Positions 8,263-18,359 of a stretch of 64,000 nucleotides of DNA are shown here, one piece after another. Position numbers and translations under genes: made by a program. The stretch covers positions 124,001 to 188,000 of the forward strand of contig CAJXMJ010000003.1 in assembly GCA_913056455.1 (NCBI GenBank), in the 5' to 3' direction. The number at the start of each line of letters is the position of its first letter. Positions within the stretch are counted from its first letter, which is position 1. The notes beneath the pieces were generated by a model. It saw only the letters and a list, made by a program, of their open reading frames with translations, searched no databases and was not told where the DNA came from. The DNA is from an uncultured Fodinibius sp. GTDB lineage: Bacteria > Bacteroidota > Rhodothermia > Balneolales > Balneolaceae.

Positions 8263-8728
8263 ATTGTGTAGGTGTTTTTCTTACAAATATCTGAGGTATT
8301 AGAGAATTTTTTAAAGGAATAGCATTTGATACAAAAATAAATAGGTCAAATTATCTGGATAATGGTAATATTCAATTAAAACTCACCTTAGTAAGCCTCA
8401 GGCTTTGATAACGTCCTCTCTACATTTATGTATATGAACATGTAAAACACTTTTACATGAAGGTGGCGCCTAATTTATAGGATACTTTTAAATGGAATTG
8501 GTATTTAAGGATTCTTTTAATTCGATGCGTTACAAGTAGATATAGCTTTTTGTTTAGCTTTTGTGGTGTCAAGTTAGTTGTGATGACTGAAAATTGTAGA
8601 ATATTTTACACTTTGAATAATTTTACATATCTAAGAGAGTGGTTAAAAGACCATTAAGAGAGTGTTAAGTCTATTTGCTTGGCACTCTCTTGGATTTATT
8701 CTAATCATAACTAAAACAAATCAGGGCT
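8263..8728 (+). promoter_or_regulatory. 466-base leader/spacer upstream of the SusC gene
   Basis: No gene is visible here. The region contains a perfect palindrome CATGTAAAA-CAC-TTTTACATG (8439-8459). It also contains a 14-bp hairpin with perfect 9-base outer arms AAGAGAGTG (8656-8664) / CACTCTCTT (8683-8691). The hairpin ends 37 bases before the SusC ATG and has no T tract after it, so it is more likely a 5' untranslated structure than a terminator. The palindrome is a candidate operator. No promoter could be placed with confidence. Confidence 0.45.
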
Positions 8729-11700
8729 ATGGTAAAAAGACTACTATCTCTATTTACGTTATGCCTGATATTTTCCGCTACTGCCTTTGCGCAGTCCGGG
8801 ACAATAACAGGTACAGTAACCGACCAAAGTTCGGGTGAAACATTGCCTAGTGTAAACGTCTATGTGGTTGAGTTGCAGCGAGGAGCTGCCACCAACGCGC
8901 AGGGTGAGTTTACAATAGAAGGAGTTGAGTACGGTACATATACCGTGCGCGCCAGCTTCGTAGGCTATGACACATTCGAGCAACAGGTCACAGTTGACCA
9001 GTCTACGGTCACACTAGACATTGGACTAACCTCTTCAATGCAACAACTCGACGATGTTGTTGTAACTGCTTATGGGGTGGAGCAAAGCATGAACGATCTT
9101 CCCTATTCTGCACAGCAGGTAGATGGTGAGATTGTTGCTGAAAGTCGAAGTGATAATTTTGCTGCATCTTTGAGTGGGCGTGTAGCCGGTCTTAAAGTGA
9201 GCCAGACAAGCGGAATGGGCGGATCCACGAATATTGTAATGCGTGGATATAAGTCTATTTCCGGAGATAACCAGGTACTATTCGTCGTTGACGGTGTGCC
9301 TTATGCGAACCAGGAATTTAATGATGCAAGTACTGAAGCTGGTTTTGCAGGGTATGACTATGGAAATACCGGTGTCGATATCAATCCGGATAACATTGCA
9401 TCCATTAACGTGCTGAAAGGACCTGCAGCGGCAGCGCTCTATGGTTCACGTGCATCAAACGGTGCGATTGTTATTGAAACCAAAGGTGGAAAGACGGGTG
9501 ATCGTCCTGTTGAAGTAACATTCAACTCCAGTGCCACTATCCAGAAGATTAATAAGAACACATTTATTGATCACCAGATGGAATATGGTGGTGGATATGT
9601 GCCTTCTTTTGGGGCAATTGATATAGATGGAGATGGTACTGATGAAACCATAGGTAACCCTTGGGATGACGGATCTTATGGTCCGAAATTTGAAGGACAA
9701 TCTGTCTATCAATGGGATGCCTTTGTAGAAGGAGGGCCTAACTTTATGACTGCTACTCCTTGGGTTGCTCCTGAGAATACACCAATAGATTTCTTTGATA
9801 CGGGTACAGACTTTACTAATAGTATCCAGATTAATGGTGGTTTTGAAGGTGGATACTATAACATGGGGTATAACCAGACCAATACGACCGGTATCCTTCC
9901 CAATGCTAAGCTTGACAAGAATAAGCTGAACTTCTCTGCCGGCTATGATGTAAGCGATAAGTTTACGGTCTCCGGTAAAATTCAGTATTCTCAGACTGAA
10001 GGTCGTGCACGCCCTGCTCGCGGTTACAGCACAATGATGAGTATGTTCCGCCAGTGGTGGAATACATCAGTAGATATAGAAGATCAGCGTCGTGCTTATT
10101 TCCGCAATCGCACGAACGAAACGTGGAACTGGGCCCAAGGTAGTTTAGGTGAAAGTCCAATTTACTGGGACAATCCTTACTGGACCCGGTACGAAAACTT
10201 CTCTACTGATGAGCGTAACCGTTATTTTGGAAACGTGGAAGCGAATTACGAATTCACCGATTGGTTGAATGTAACCGGTCGAGTAAGTATTGACAGTTAC
10301 AGTCAGCTTATCGAGGAGCGTAATAACGTTGGTAGTATTGGCCACGGATCCGACTGGACAGGTTATCATAAGCGAGTGCAAGACTTTGCTGAGTTTAACT
10401 ATGACCTTCTTGCCAACTATAATAAACAGCTAAACGAAGATGTTCGTATTAGCGGTGTAGTTGGAATGAACTTGCGTCGTAATCACACGCAAAGTACTGT
10501 TGCTGAAACAAATGGCGGTTTGCTTGTTCCCGGTGTTTACTCACTGAACAACTCGGCAAGCCCAATTCAGTTTCCAGCAGAAACAGATGAACAACTTGCA
10601 GTAAATGGTTATTTCGCGAGTTTGAAATTGAATTATGGCGGATTCTTGAACGTAGAGGCTACAGGCCGACGCGACAAGTCATCCAGTTTGCCTGACGGAG
10701 AAAATGTGTATTATTATCCGTCTGTTTCAGCCGGATTTACTTTCAGTGAGTTTATTGATGCTGACTGGTTATCATTCGGTAAAATTCGTGGTAGTTGGGC
10801 CGAAGTTGGTAATACAGCACCGCCCCATAGTTTGAACGATACCTATAATCGTCCTTCAAACTTTGGGCCTACAGGTCTTTATACACTACCAAGTACCAAG
10901 AATAACCCCAACCTGAAGCCTGAACGTACAAAAAGTTGGGAAGTTGGTATGCAACTGGGCGTATTCAACGATCGTGCTACTATTGACGTGAACTACTACG
11001 ATCAGAATACTATTGACCAGATTCTTGCTACCGAGGTTTCTCGTGCATCCGGTTATGCAACGAAGTTTGTAAATGCCGGTAACGTAGAAAACCGTGGTTG
11101 GGAGGTTTCTGCAACGTTACGTCCACTTGTACAACGTAATTTTACTTGGACTATGAATATCAACTGGAGCAAAAACATCAACGAAGTTAAAGAGCTTGCT
11201 CCGGGTGTAGATAATTACCAGTTGGCTTCGCCACAGGGTGCTGTTACAATTAGTGCTGCAAAGGGTGAACCTTATGGTGCAATCCGAGGCACTGACTTTG
11301 TTAACCTTGATGGAGAATCCTGGAGTGAAAATGGCGGTAAGCGTTTGATTCAAGGTTCAGGTTTTTATGCCGGTACATACGAGGTAACTTCTTCCTCTAA
11401 TAACATTATCGGTAATATGAACCCCGATTGGACTGGTGGTATTTCCAACCGTTTGAATTACCAAAACTGGTCATTGAACTTCTTGGTAGATGTTCGATGG
11501 GGTGGAGATATCTTCTCTCTTGACCAATACTATGGTCAGGGAACTGGATTATATCCTAAAACAGCAGGTACAAACGATTTGGGTAATCCCAAGCGTGATG
11601 CTGTGACAGGCGGAAATGATAGCGGTGGGGTTGTCCTCGATGGCTATCTCGCTGATGGAAGCAAAAATGATATACGGACGCGTGCTAATGTCTACTATGG

Positions 11701-11992
11701 AGCTTACGGATGGGTTACAAATCCCGCTGCACAGTTCATTTATGACGGCAGTTACGTGAAGCTTCGTGAAGTAGGTTTAACGTATAATCTGCCACAGAAC
11801 CTGATTGACAAAGTGGGGCCAATTAAAGGTGCATCTGTATCTGCTATTGGTCGTAACTTGTGGATTATCCACAAGAACCTACCACATGCCGATCCTGAGC
11901 AAGGAATTGTTGCAGGTAACGTGCGGGGTTATCAAGGTGGTGCATATCCGACCACACGTAACTTCACGTTTAACTTGAAACTTGAATTTTAG
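8729..11992 (+). CDS. SusC/RagA-family TonB-linked outer membrane receptor
   Basis: This is an outer-membrane, TonB-driven nutrient importer that pairs with the SusD-like lipoprotein downstream. The 1087-residue protein has a signal peptide ending A-F-A (about 21) and a carboxypeptidase-regulatory-like beta-sandwich (about 25-105). A plug domain follows at about 115-235, with L-F-V-V-D-G-V-P and V-L-K-G-P-A-A-A-A-L-Y-G-S-R-A-S-N-G. The rest is a large beta-barrel with many aromatic strands, ending in Phe. The substrate cannot be read from sequence; there is no glycoside hydrolase or peptidase beside it. Size and order are normal for SusC. Confidence 0.95.
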   Translation: MVKRLLSLFTLCLIFSATAFAQSGTITGTVTDQSSGETLPSVNVYVVELQRGAATNAQGEFTIEGVEYGTYTVRASFVGYDTFEQQVTVDQSTVTLDIGLTSSMQQLDDVVVTAYGVEQSMNDLPYSAQQVDGEIVAESRSDNFAASLSGRVAGLKVSQTSGMGGSTNIVMRGYKSISGDNQVLFVVDGVPYANQEFNDASTEAGFAGYDYGNTGVDINPDNIASINVLKGPAAAALYGSRASNGAIVIETKGGKTGDRPVEVTFNSSATIQKINKNTFIDHQMEYGGGYVPSFGAIDIDGDGTDETIGNPWDDGSYGPKFEGQSVYQWDAFVEGGPNFMTATPWVAPENTPIDFFDTGTDFTNSIQINGGFEGGYYNMGYNQTNTTGILPNAKLDKNKLNFSAGYDVSDKFTVSGKIQYSQTEGRARPARGYSTMMSMFRQWWNTSVDIEDQRRAYFRNRTNETWNWAQGSLGESPIYWDNPYWTRYENFSTDERNRYFGNVEANYEFTDWLNVTGRVSIDSYSQLIEERNNVGSIGHGSDWTGYHKRVQDFAEFNYDLLANYNKQLNEDVRISGVVGMNLRRNHTQSTVAETNGGLLVPGVYSLNNSASPIQFPAETDEQLAVNGYFASLKLNYGGFLNVEATGRRDKSSSLPDGENVYYYPSVSAGFTFSEFIDADWLSFGKIRGSWAEVGNTAPPHSLNDTYNRPSNFGPTGLYTLPSTKNNPNLKPERTKSWEVGMQLGVFNDRATIDVNYYDQNTIDQILATEVSRASGYATKFVNAGNVENRGWEVSATLRPLVQRNFTWTMNINWSKNINEVKELAPGVDNYQLASPQGAVTISAAKGEPYGAIRGTDFVNLDGESWSENGGKRLIQGSGFYAGTYEVTSSSNNIIGNMNPDWTGGISNRLNYQNWSLNFLVDVRWGGDIFSLDQYYGQGTGLYPKTAGTNDLGNPKRDAVTGGNDSGGVVLDGYLADGSKNDIRTRANVYYGAYGWVTNPAAQFIYDGSYVKLREVGLTYNLPQNLIDKVGPIKGASVSAIGRNLWIIHKNLPHADPEQGIVAGNVRGYQGGAYPTTRNFTFNLKLEF

Positions 11993-12003
11993 GATTGAAT
12001 ACC

Positions 12004-13548
12004 ATGAGAAAACTATTATTACCTTTATTAGTATTTGCACTGGTACTCAGTTCGTGCGAGGATGATTTAACAAGCTTGAATGAAGATCCTAAAGCCGCGT
12101 CTGAAGTAACAGCAGATCCTTTGTTTTCCAACGCTCTCGTTAGTCTGGGAACGTTGAAAACAAGCGTTAACTATAACATCAACATGTTTATGTTCATGTC
12201 TCAGTACTGGGCAGCAACGACTTATGCTGATGAATCCCAGTACAATTTGACGGGACGATCTATTCCCTCAAATTACTGGAGTGAGGTTTACCGTGATATT
12301 CTAAACGACCTCAAGCGAGCAGAGACTCTCGTTGATGATGAGCAGTTTACGCCTGATGCGCAGAAGACGGCCATGAAGGCTCAAGCGGAAGTTATCAATG
12401 TTATGGCTTACCACCAGTTGGTAACCATCTTTGGTAATATTCCGTACTCTGAAGCCTTGGATCCGGATAATGTTTCCCCGGCCTATGATGATCAGGCTGA
12501 GATTTATTCAAACCTGATGAGTCGTCTAAATACGGCCATTGGCAACTTGGAGACTGCAGTTGCGAATGATACTCCCGGTTTCAGTGATGCTGCTGATGTA
12601 TTCTATGCGGGTAACATGGAAGCATGGTTAATGTTTGCCAATTCGTTAAAAATGAGGATGGCCATTCAGGTAGCAGAAACACCGGGTGCGGTTGATTTTG
12701 ACCCGCAAACGGCTATTGAAGATGCTTCCCCGGCTGCATTCCAGTCTAACGCAGATAATTTAGCGTTGACATTCACAAATACCCCACCAAACAGAAATCC
12801 GGTGTGGGAAGATGTGATCAATACAGGTCGTAATGACTTTGTAGCAGCCAATACGATCATCGACATGATGAATAACCTGGAGGATCCCCGTCGTCAAATC
12901 CAGTTCACAAAGATTGATACGACAGGTGATACCACTCCGGATGCGTATGTGGGAGGACTATATGGTGAGTCTAATGACTACATCGACTATTCCCATGTAA
13001 GAGGTCCATTACTTCAGCCTGATTTTGAAGGTATGCTCCTTGAGTATGCTGAGGTTGAATTCATCCGGGCCGAAGCAGCTGTTTATGGCTGGAACGTCAG
13101 CGGAAGTGCCTTAGAGCATTATAACAATGGTGTTGAAGCTGATATGCAGTACTGGGATAATGCAGCTTCCGACTCAAGTATAACCCAGTCGGAGATAGAT
13201 GCTTATCTGCAGCAAGCGCCAACTCAAGGTCCTGCAGCATTTCCTGTAGCAGGTTCGGAGCGAGATCAGATTGAAGCCATAGCCCAACAAAAGTGGTTAG
13301 GTCAATACATGAATGACAATCTGCAGGCATGGACTGACTGGCGACGATTGGATCATCCAACGTGGTATTTTGCCGATAATCCCGGCGCTGATACCGAGGA
13401 TGATATCCCCGTTCGTTTTATTTATCCTGTTGACGAGCAGAACCTGAACTCGTCTAACTGGAGTGATGCTGAGTCAGCACTTGGTGGTGATGGAGACGAA
13501 ACATCAACACTCTTGTTCTGGGATATTGATTACGCAAGTAGTAGATAA
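12004..13548 (+). CDS. SusD/RagB-like nutrient-binding lipoprotein (SusD-like_2 type)
   Basis: This surface lipoprotein acts as the lid over the SusC barrel. From the ATG at 12004 the product has 514 residues; a TTG at 11995 is also in frame but less likely. The signal ends in S-S-C (Cys18), then the typical acidic E-D-D-L start. The N-terminal N-E-D-P-K-A motif, the W-x-x-x-Y-R-D-I-L-N-D-L helix and TPR-like helices fit the second SusD family. That family is often linked to peptides or other non-starch nutrients, but the ligand here is unknown. It starts 11 bases after the SusC stop and a terminator follows it. Confidence 0.92.
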   Translation: MRKLLLPLLVFALVLSSCEDDLTSLNEDPKAASEVTADPLFSNALVSLGTLKTSVNYNINMFMFMSQYWAATTYADESQYNLTGRSIPSNYWSEVYRDILNDLKRAETLVDDEQFTPDAQKTAMKAQAEVINVMAYHQLVTIFGNIPYSEALDPDNVSPAYDDQAEIYSNLMSRLNTAIGNLETAVANDTPGFSDAADVFYAGNMEAWLMFANSLKMRMAIQVAETPGAVDFDPQTAIEDASPAAFQSNADNLALTFTNTPPNRNPVWEDVINTGRNDFVAANTIIDMMNNLEDPRRQIQFTKIDTTGDTTPDAYVGGLYGESNDYIDYSHVRGPLLQPDFEGMLLEYAEVEFIRAEAAVYGWNVSGSALEHYNNGVEADMQYWDNAASDSSITQSEIDAYLQQAPTQGPAAFPVAGSERDQIEAIAQQKWLGQYMNDNLQAWTDWRRLDHPTWYFADNPGADTEDDIPVRFIYPVDEQNLNSSNWSDAESALGGDGDETSTLLFWDIDYASSR

Positions 13549-13588
13549 TGTAACTTAAGCTTATCGTAAGGTAAGTATTCTATTAAAA

Positions 13589-13618
13589 GGGCTCCGAGGA
13601 ATCGGAGCCCTTTTTTTA
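13589..13618 (+). terminator. strong rho-independent terminator after SusD
   Basis: The perfect 9-bp stem GGGCTCCGA (13589-13597) / TCGGAGCCC (13602-13610) has a GGAA loop and is followed by seven T residues. It closes the SusC/SusD operon. Confidence 0.93.
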
Positions 13619-13701
13619 TTGGTATTATATATTGACTCACAGCCACAGAATGAATATGCTTTGCAGCAGTTCGTAACGATAAATAAAAGCAATAGATAGC
13701 C

Positions 13702-16137
13702 TTGTCTTTATACGCAGATATTGTATTCCCAACCGCCGTTCGGCGGCAGTTTACCTATAGCTTGCCCGAAGAATTTCAGGCAGATGCTGAAATTGGTAAA
13801 CGGGTATGGGTACCCCTGCAAAAGCATAAAAAAATAGGGGTTATCGTAAATATTCATGATGAGGAGCCAGATTTTAATACGCGTCCGGTTCAGCAGGTGC
13901 TTGATGAAAAACCGATTATTTCCAAAGAATTATTAGAGCTTACCGAATGGATACACCGTTTTTATTATTGTGGATGGGGGGAGGTGATACAAGCAGCCCT
14001 TCCGGTAGGATTAAATTTTTATGCTCAAAAATATCTACAAGCAATAGAACGTGAACTGCCTAATTTTCTTGATGATGATGAGACTGAAATTGTAAAAGAA
14101 ATTCAGCAGAACGAATCCTACCTGCTTGTGGAAGCACAAAAAAGATGGGGCGATAAGATCATTGATAAGCTGGTGGGACAAAAAGTGCTGGAAGTTTGGG
14201 AGCAGCCGGCCATGAAGATGGATCCCAGTACGGATAAACTGTGGCAATGGAAGGAAGAAAAAAGTAGAAAAGAGGCCAACAGTATTGTCAAAGAGCATCA
14301 AGAAGAGGGTAAGAATTATAAGTGGATACAAGCATTAGAAGTCTTGCTTGATTTAGAACTGCCTGAGTTCCAAAAGGAATTAACCGACTTTGAGTTGCTT
14401 GAATACTATACGCTCAATCGAATTTCTGAAGAGGGATTACTTACATATGATGAGGTAGAGACTACAAATTTGAGTATGAAGCTGGAGTATGATCCTTCAC
14501 AGCTTAATACCTTGAATGATGAGCAGCAGGATGCTTTTGATGAAATCAAGAAATCTATTGGTGAAGAATCTTTTGGCAGTTATTTATTATACGGCATAAC
14601 CGGTAGTGGAAAAACAGAAGTTTATATACACGCCTTAAAGAAAGTCGTGGAGCAGGGAAAGGGGGGATTGGTTCTTGTTCCTGAGATTGGTCTGACACCA
14701 CAGATCGTAAAACGATTTCACCTTATATTTGGTGACGACATTGCGGTGCTTCACAGTAGGCTTACCGACCGTGAGCGATATGATTCATGGCGCGCGCTGC
14801 AAAAGGGAGAAAAACGTATTGCTATAGGTGCGCGTTCTGCTGTGTTTGCCCCCGTTCAAAACTTGGGTCTCATTGTAGTGGATGAGGAGCACGATATGTC
14901 GTATAAGCAGGAAGATCCCGCCCCCCGTTATAATGGTCGCGATGTAGCAATAATGCGAGCTAATATCAATAATGTGCCGGTGGTTATGGGGTCGGCAACG
15001 CCAAGTATGGTTTCTTTATGTGGGACCAAGAAAGGTAAAAGCGAATACTTAGAACTTAATGAGCGTCCCTTTGATGCGAAGCTTCCTGAAGTAAAACTGC
15101 TTGATCTAAAGCAGTATCGATCAGCAATGAAAGGACCACTTGCCATTCCTCTTTATAAGGCAATTGAGGAGGCTTTGGAAAAGGATGAACAAGCCATTCT
15201 ATTGTATAACAGGAGAGGATTTGCGTCCTACCTGCAGTGCGCCACGTGTGGAGAAATACCCGAATGTCCGAACTGTTCGGTAAGCTTGACCTACCATAAA
15301 TCAAAAAAACAGCTGCGATGCCACTATTGTGGTTATTCTGAACGTCAGCCCAGCCGATGTAAAGAGTGTGGGAATGATTCGGTGGAATCTCGGGGAAGCG
15401 GGACGCAGCAACTTGAGGAGCAGATTGCAGATTTGTATCCCGAAGCGGAAACGCTGCGGATGGACTTTGACACGACTTCGGGTAAAAATGCGCATTCAAA
15501 AATTCTTAAAGCATTCGGAAGAAAAGAGGCAGATATATTGGTGGGAACACAGATTGTCGGTAAAGGATTGGATTTTCCTGATGTTACGGTTGTCGGAGTG
15601 ATCGATGCTGATACCGAGCTGGCGTTCCCGTCCTTTCGTTCGGGAGAGCGGATGTATCAACTGTTGAGCCAGGTGGCCGGGCGTTCGGGCCGAGCCGAGA
15701 AAGAGGGGAGGGTATTTTTTCAGACCTGGCAGCCCGATCATCCTGCAATACAGCAAGCAAAAAATCACGACTATAAATCATTTGCCCGACAGGAGCTCGC
15801 TTACCGTAAAATGTTACAGTATCCACCGTATTCTCGCATAATCAGGTTTATATTTAAGGGAGAACAGGAGGGACGCGTTCGGAGGGTGGCTGAAACCTAT
15901 ACCGAATGTCTGACAGAGGTACTGGGAAGCTTTGATTCGATATTGGGGCCATCACCGGCAGCCATTGCAAAAATGCAGAATTTTTTCCGTTGGGAGAGCT
16001 TTATTAAAATACATCCTTCCAATGGAGCCTCAGCAATTGAGCAAATGCTTGATAATACGTTTGATCTATTTGATGATCGAAAACCCAAAGGGGCCAGCTC
16101 AGTCCGCATCAATGTTAATGTGGATGCGCTGGAGTAG
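13702..16137 (+). CDS. priA: primosomal protein N' (replication restart helicase PriA)
   Basis: PriA recognises stalled forks and reloads the replisome. The 811-residue product starts at a TTG and has the N-terminal DNA-binding domain, which opens Y-A-D-I-V-F-P and reaches the F-x-Y-x-L-P segment. The helicase core has Walker A G-I-T-G-S-G-K-T (298-305) and the DEEH box (394-397). The zinc-binding insertion has eight Cys between C513 and C556. The C-terminal G-R-x-G-R-A motif and domain are present, so it looks complete. No ATG alternative fits the conserved N-terminus. Confidence 0.95.
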   Translation: MSLYADIVFPTAVRRQFTYSLPEEFQADAEIGKRVWVPLQKHKKIGVIVNIHDEEPDFNTRPVQQVLDEKPIISKELLELTEWIHRFYYCGWGEVIQAALPVGLNFYAQKYLQAIERELPNFLDDDETEIVKEIQQNESYLLVEAQKRWGDKIIDKLVGQKVLEVWEQPAMKMDPSTDKLWQWKEEKSRKEANSIVKEHQEEGKNYKWIQALEVLLDLELPEFQKELTDFELLEYYTLNRISEEGLLTYDEVETTNLSMKLEYDPSQLNTLNDEQQDAFDEIKKSIGEESFGSYLLYGITGSGKTEVYIHALKKVVEQGKGGLVLVPEIGLTPQIVKRFHLIFGDDIAVLHSRLTDRERYDSWRALQKGEKRIAIGARSAVFAPVQNLGLIVVDEEHDMSYKQEDPAPRYNGRDVAIMRANINNVPVVMGSATPSMVSLCGTKKGKSEYLELNERPFDAKLPEVKLLDLKQYRSAMKGPLAIPLYKAIEEALEKDEQAILLYNRRGFASYLQCATCGEIPECPNCSVSLTYHKSKKQLRCHYCGYSERQPSRCKECGNDSVESRGSGTQQLEEQIADLYPEAETLRMDFDTTSGKNAHSKILKAFGRKEADILVGTQIVGKGLDFPDVTVVGVIDADTELAFPSFRSGERMYQLLSQVAGRSGRAEKEGRVFFQTWQPDHPAIQQAKNHDYKSFARQELAYRKMLQYPPYSRIIRFIFKGEQEGRVRRVAETYTECLTEVLGSFDSILGPSPAAIAKMQNFFRWESFIKIHPSNGASAIEQMLDNTFDLFDDRKPKGASSVRINVNVDALE

Positions 16138-16312
16138 ATTTTCAGTCAATAGTATGATCGGGTTTTTGGGACCTGATATCTGGTTTAGGAATAAAAAAAT
16201 GACCCTTCTTTAGATTGGTTTTACGTATTAGGTAAGGGGAGTCTGAATTTGGTAGGTAGAGAATCCCTCGAGAGCTAATACTAAAAAAACTAATATAAAA
16301 CCATTTCTTGTT

Positions 16313-18088
16313 ATGAAACGATTGTTACCCATATTCATCATCTCTATCTCACTCATCTTTATGTCATGCGGTGATAACAGCACCGGTCCTGATCCAGAGG
16401 AGGGCGGTGGCACTACAGAAACTGCGACCTATGATATATCTCTGTCCGCTAATCCGTCTGAGGGAGGAACTGTATCACCATCGGGACAAAGTACTTACGA
16501 AGAAGGAGTGCAGGTCGACCTACAGGCGCAGGCAAATGAGGGCTATGTTTTTGCAGGGTGGACGGGTGATATAAGCAGTTCGGATAATCCCCATTCGCTC
16601 ACAGTTGATCAGGACTATTCAATTGCGGCAAATTTTGAGTTAAAAAATTATGAGCTTATGATCAATACTGAAGGAGAGGGGACAGTTAGCGAAAAAATCA
16701 TTGAGCAACAATCCAAAGAGTACGAGTACGGAACCGTTGTAGAATTAACGGCAAATCCGGCTAAGGGATACAAATTTGTTGAGTGGACCGGTGATATTAC
16801 CGGTACTGATAATCCGATTCAGATTACGGTGGATAATCCCCGAGAAGTAACAGCTGTGTTTGAGAAAAAATATTTTGGAATATCCATTACCAAAAACGGG
16901 GAGGGTTCGGTAGTCTTAAGTCCCGATCAGCAGGAGTTTTTGTATAATTCGACCGTTGAATTAGAAGCTAATCCCGCTAATGGATGGTCATTTGTAGAGT
17001 GGCAGGGCGATGTTTCTGGTACTGATACTCTTATTACAGTAACGGTAGATACTGCAAAGACAATAACGGCTTTATTTGAGAATCATTTCTCTGGAGGGAA
17101 TGGGACGGAATCGAACCCTTATAAAATTTCGACAATCGAGGAACTGCAGAAAATTGGAGAGAATAGCATATATTGGGAATCTCATTTTATTCAAATTAAT
17201 GATATTGATGCTTCAGAAACGGCAAATTGGAACAATGGGAAAGGATTTTTCCCAATAAGTTTGGTTGGTTCTTATGACGGGCAGGAGTTTGTGATTTCGA
17301 ATTTAACCATTGATCGAGACCAGGGCTATGTGGCGTTATTTGGATATATAGACGAAGCAGAAGTAACAAATGTAAAACTCGAAAATGTAAATCTTAACGG
17401 TGACGGTTCCACGGGAGGACTTGTTGGAATGAGTGGAAAAGATAGTAGAATTTCTGATTCTTATGTGACCGGAAAGGTACATTGTACCAGTGGACGCTGT
17501 GGAGGCTTGGTAGGGGATAATTATGGAACAATAGAAAACTCTTTTGCTGATGTTGAAGTTACTTCAATAGCTAACGACGTAGGGGGATTGGTTGGGATTA
17601 ATTGGTCTGAAATCAGGTATAGTTACGCAGCCGGAAATGCATCAGGGATAAATGGAATCGGAGGGCTGGTTGGAAAGAATCTAAAAGGAAGCGCTGGCCG
17701 TAACCAAATATTTAAATCTTATGCACAGGGGCAGGTAACTGGAAAAGACGATATCGGGGGACTTATCGGTGATAATCGGGCGGATACTCGCATTGATTAT
17801 TCGTATGCAACAGGAACGGTTTCACCCTCAACTTCCAATTCTCCTACAGGAATAGGTGGATTAATAGGAAGGTTTAGTACTACAAATACTACACTCAGTA
17901 ATTGTTATTGGGACACTGAAAATACCGGCCAAGCCGAGGGGGTGCCGGGCGGTGGTGGATATAATATTGTGGGGCTTACAACAGCAGAAATGACTGGAAG
18001 TGCAGCCCAGACCAATATGTCAGAATTTGATTTTGTAAGTATTTGGCAGGTGGCGGATGGTGATTATCCGGTTCTGTTTTGGCAATAA
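16313..18088 (+). CDS. surface lipoprotein with three InlB-type B-repeats and GLUG motifs
   Basis: The 591-residue protein has a signal with lipobox M-S-C (Cys19) and an acidic Gly-rich linker. Three tandem divergent InlB B-repeats follow (about 40-105, 106-185 and 186-258), each with G-x-G-x-V and a G-W-x-G-D or E-W-x-G-D turn. The C-terminal half (about 262-590) contains several GLUG motifs of the form G-G-L-V-G. They build a beta-helix like that of the M26 IgA protease N-region. These domains are typical of exported adhesins or matrix-binding proteins; no catalytic domain is visible. The ligand is unknown. It has its own terminator. Confidence 0.85.
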   Translation: MKRLLPIFIISISLIFMSCGDNSTGPDPEEGGGTTETATYDISLSANPSEGGTVSPSGQSTYEEGVQVDLQAQANEGYVFAGWTGDISSSDNPHSLTVDQDYSIAANFELKNYELMINTEGEGTVSEKIIEQQSKEYEYGTVVELTANPAKGYKFVEWTGDITGTDNPIQITVDNPREVTAVFEKKYFGISITKNGEGSVVLSPDQQEFLYNSTVELEANPANGWSFVEWQGDVSGTDTLITVTVDTAKTITALFENHFSGGNGTESNPYKISTIEELQKIGENSIYWESHFIQINDIDASETANWNNGKGFFPISLVGSYDGQEFVISNLTIDRDQGYVALFGYIDEAEVTNVKLENVNLNGDGSTGGLVGMSGKDSRISDSYVTGKVHCTSGRCGGLVGDNYGTIENSFADVEVTSIANDVGGLVGINWSEIRYSYAAGNASGINGIGGLVGKNLKGSAGRNQIFKSYAQGQVTGKDDIGGLIGDNRADTRIDYSYATGTVSPSTSNSPTGIGGLIGRFSTTNTTLSNCYWDTENTGQAEGVPGGGGYNIVGLTTAEMTGSAAQTNMSEFDFVSIWQVADGDYPVLFWQ

Positions 18089-18119
18089 TTAACTAAGGTG
18101 ATCTTAAATAGGGATAGTA

Positions 18120-18151
18120 GGGTGACCGATTGAGTTCGGTTACCCTTTTTT
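18120..18151 (+). terminator. rho-independent terminator after InlB-repeat lipoprotein
   Basis: The stem GGGTGACCGA (18120-18129) / TCGGTTACCC (18136-18145) contains one G-U pair, has a six-base loop, and is followed by six T residues. Confidence 0.88.
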
Positions 18152-18359
18152 AATGGATTGAATCGTTAAACAAAGCCTGAATATCGTTTAGTTTGAAAAG
18201 ATACTTTTAGTTAATAAGCTAACAGCTATTGACTGTTTTTATCAAATTATTTGATTCTATATTGTGTTAGGCGGTATGAATAAAGAAGGCTTGCATTCTG
18301 TTTAATAAATTCGATTATTACAGCGGAAAGATACCTTTGTAATTAATAAAGAGGTGCCT

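Noticed and set aside
8439-8459. Palindrome read as a transcription terminator
   Set aside because: No T tract follows the right arm, and a better terminator is already present at 8230-8262.
15056-15826. Minus-strand frames inside priA
   Set aside because: These overlap the zinc and helicase motifs of priA and carry no recognisable domain.
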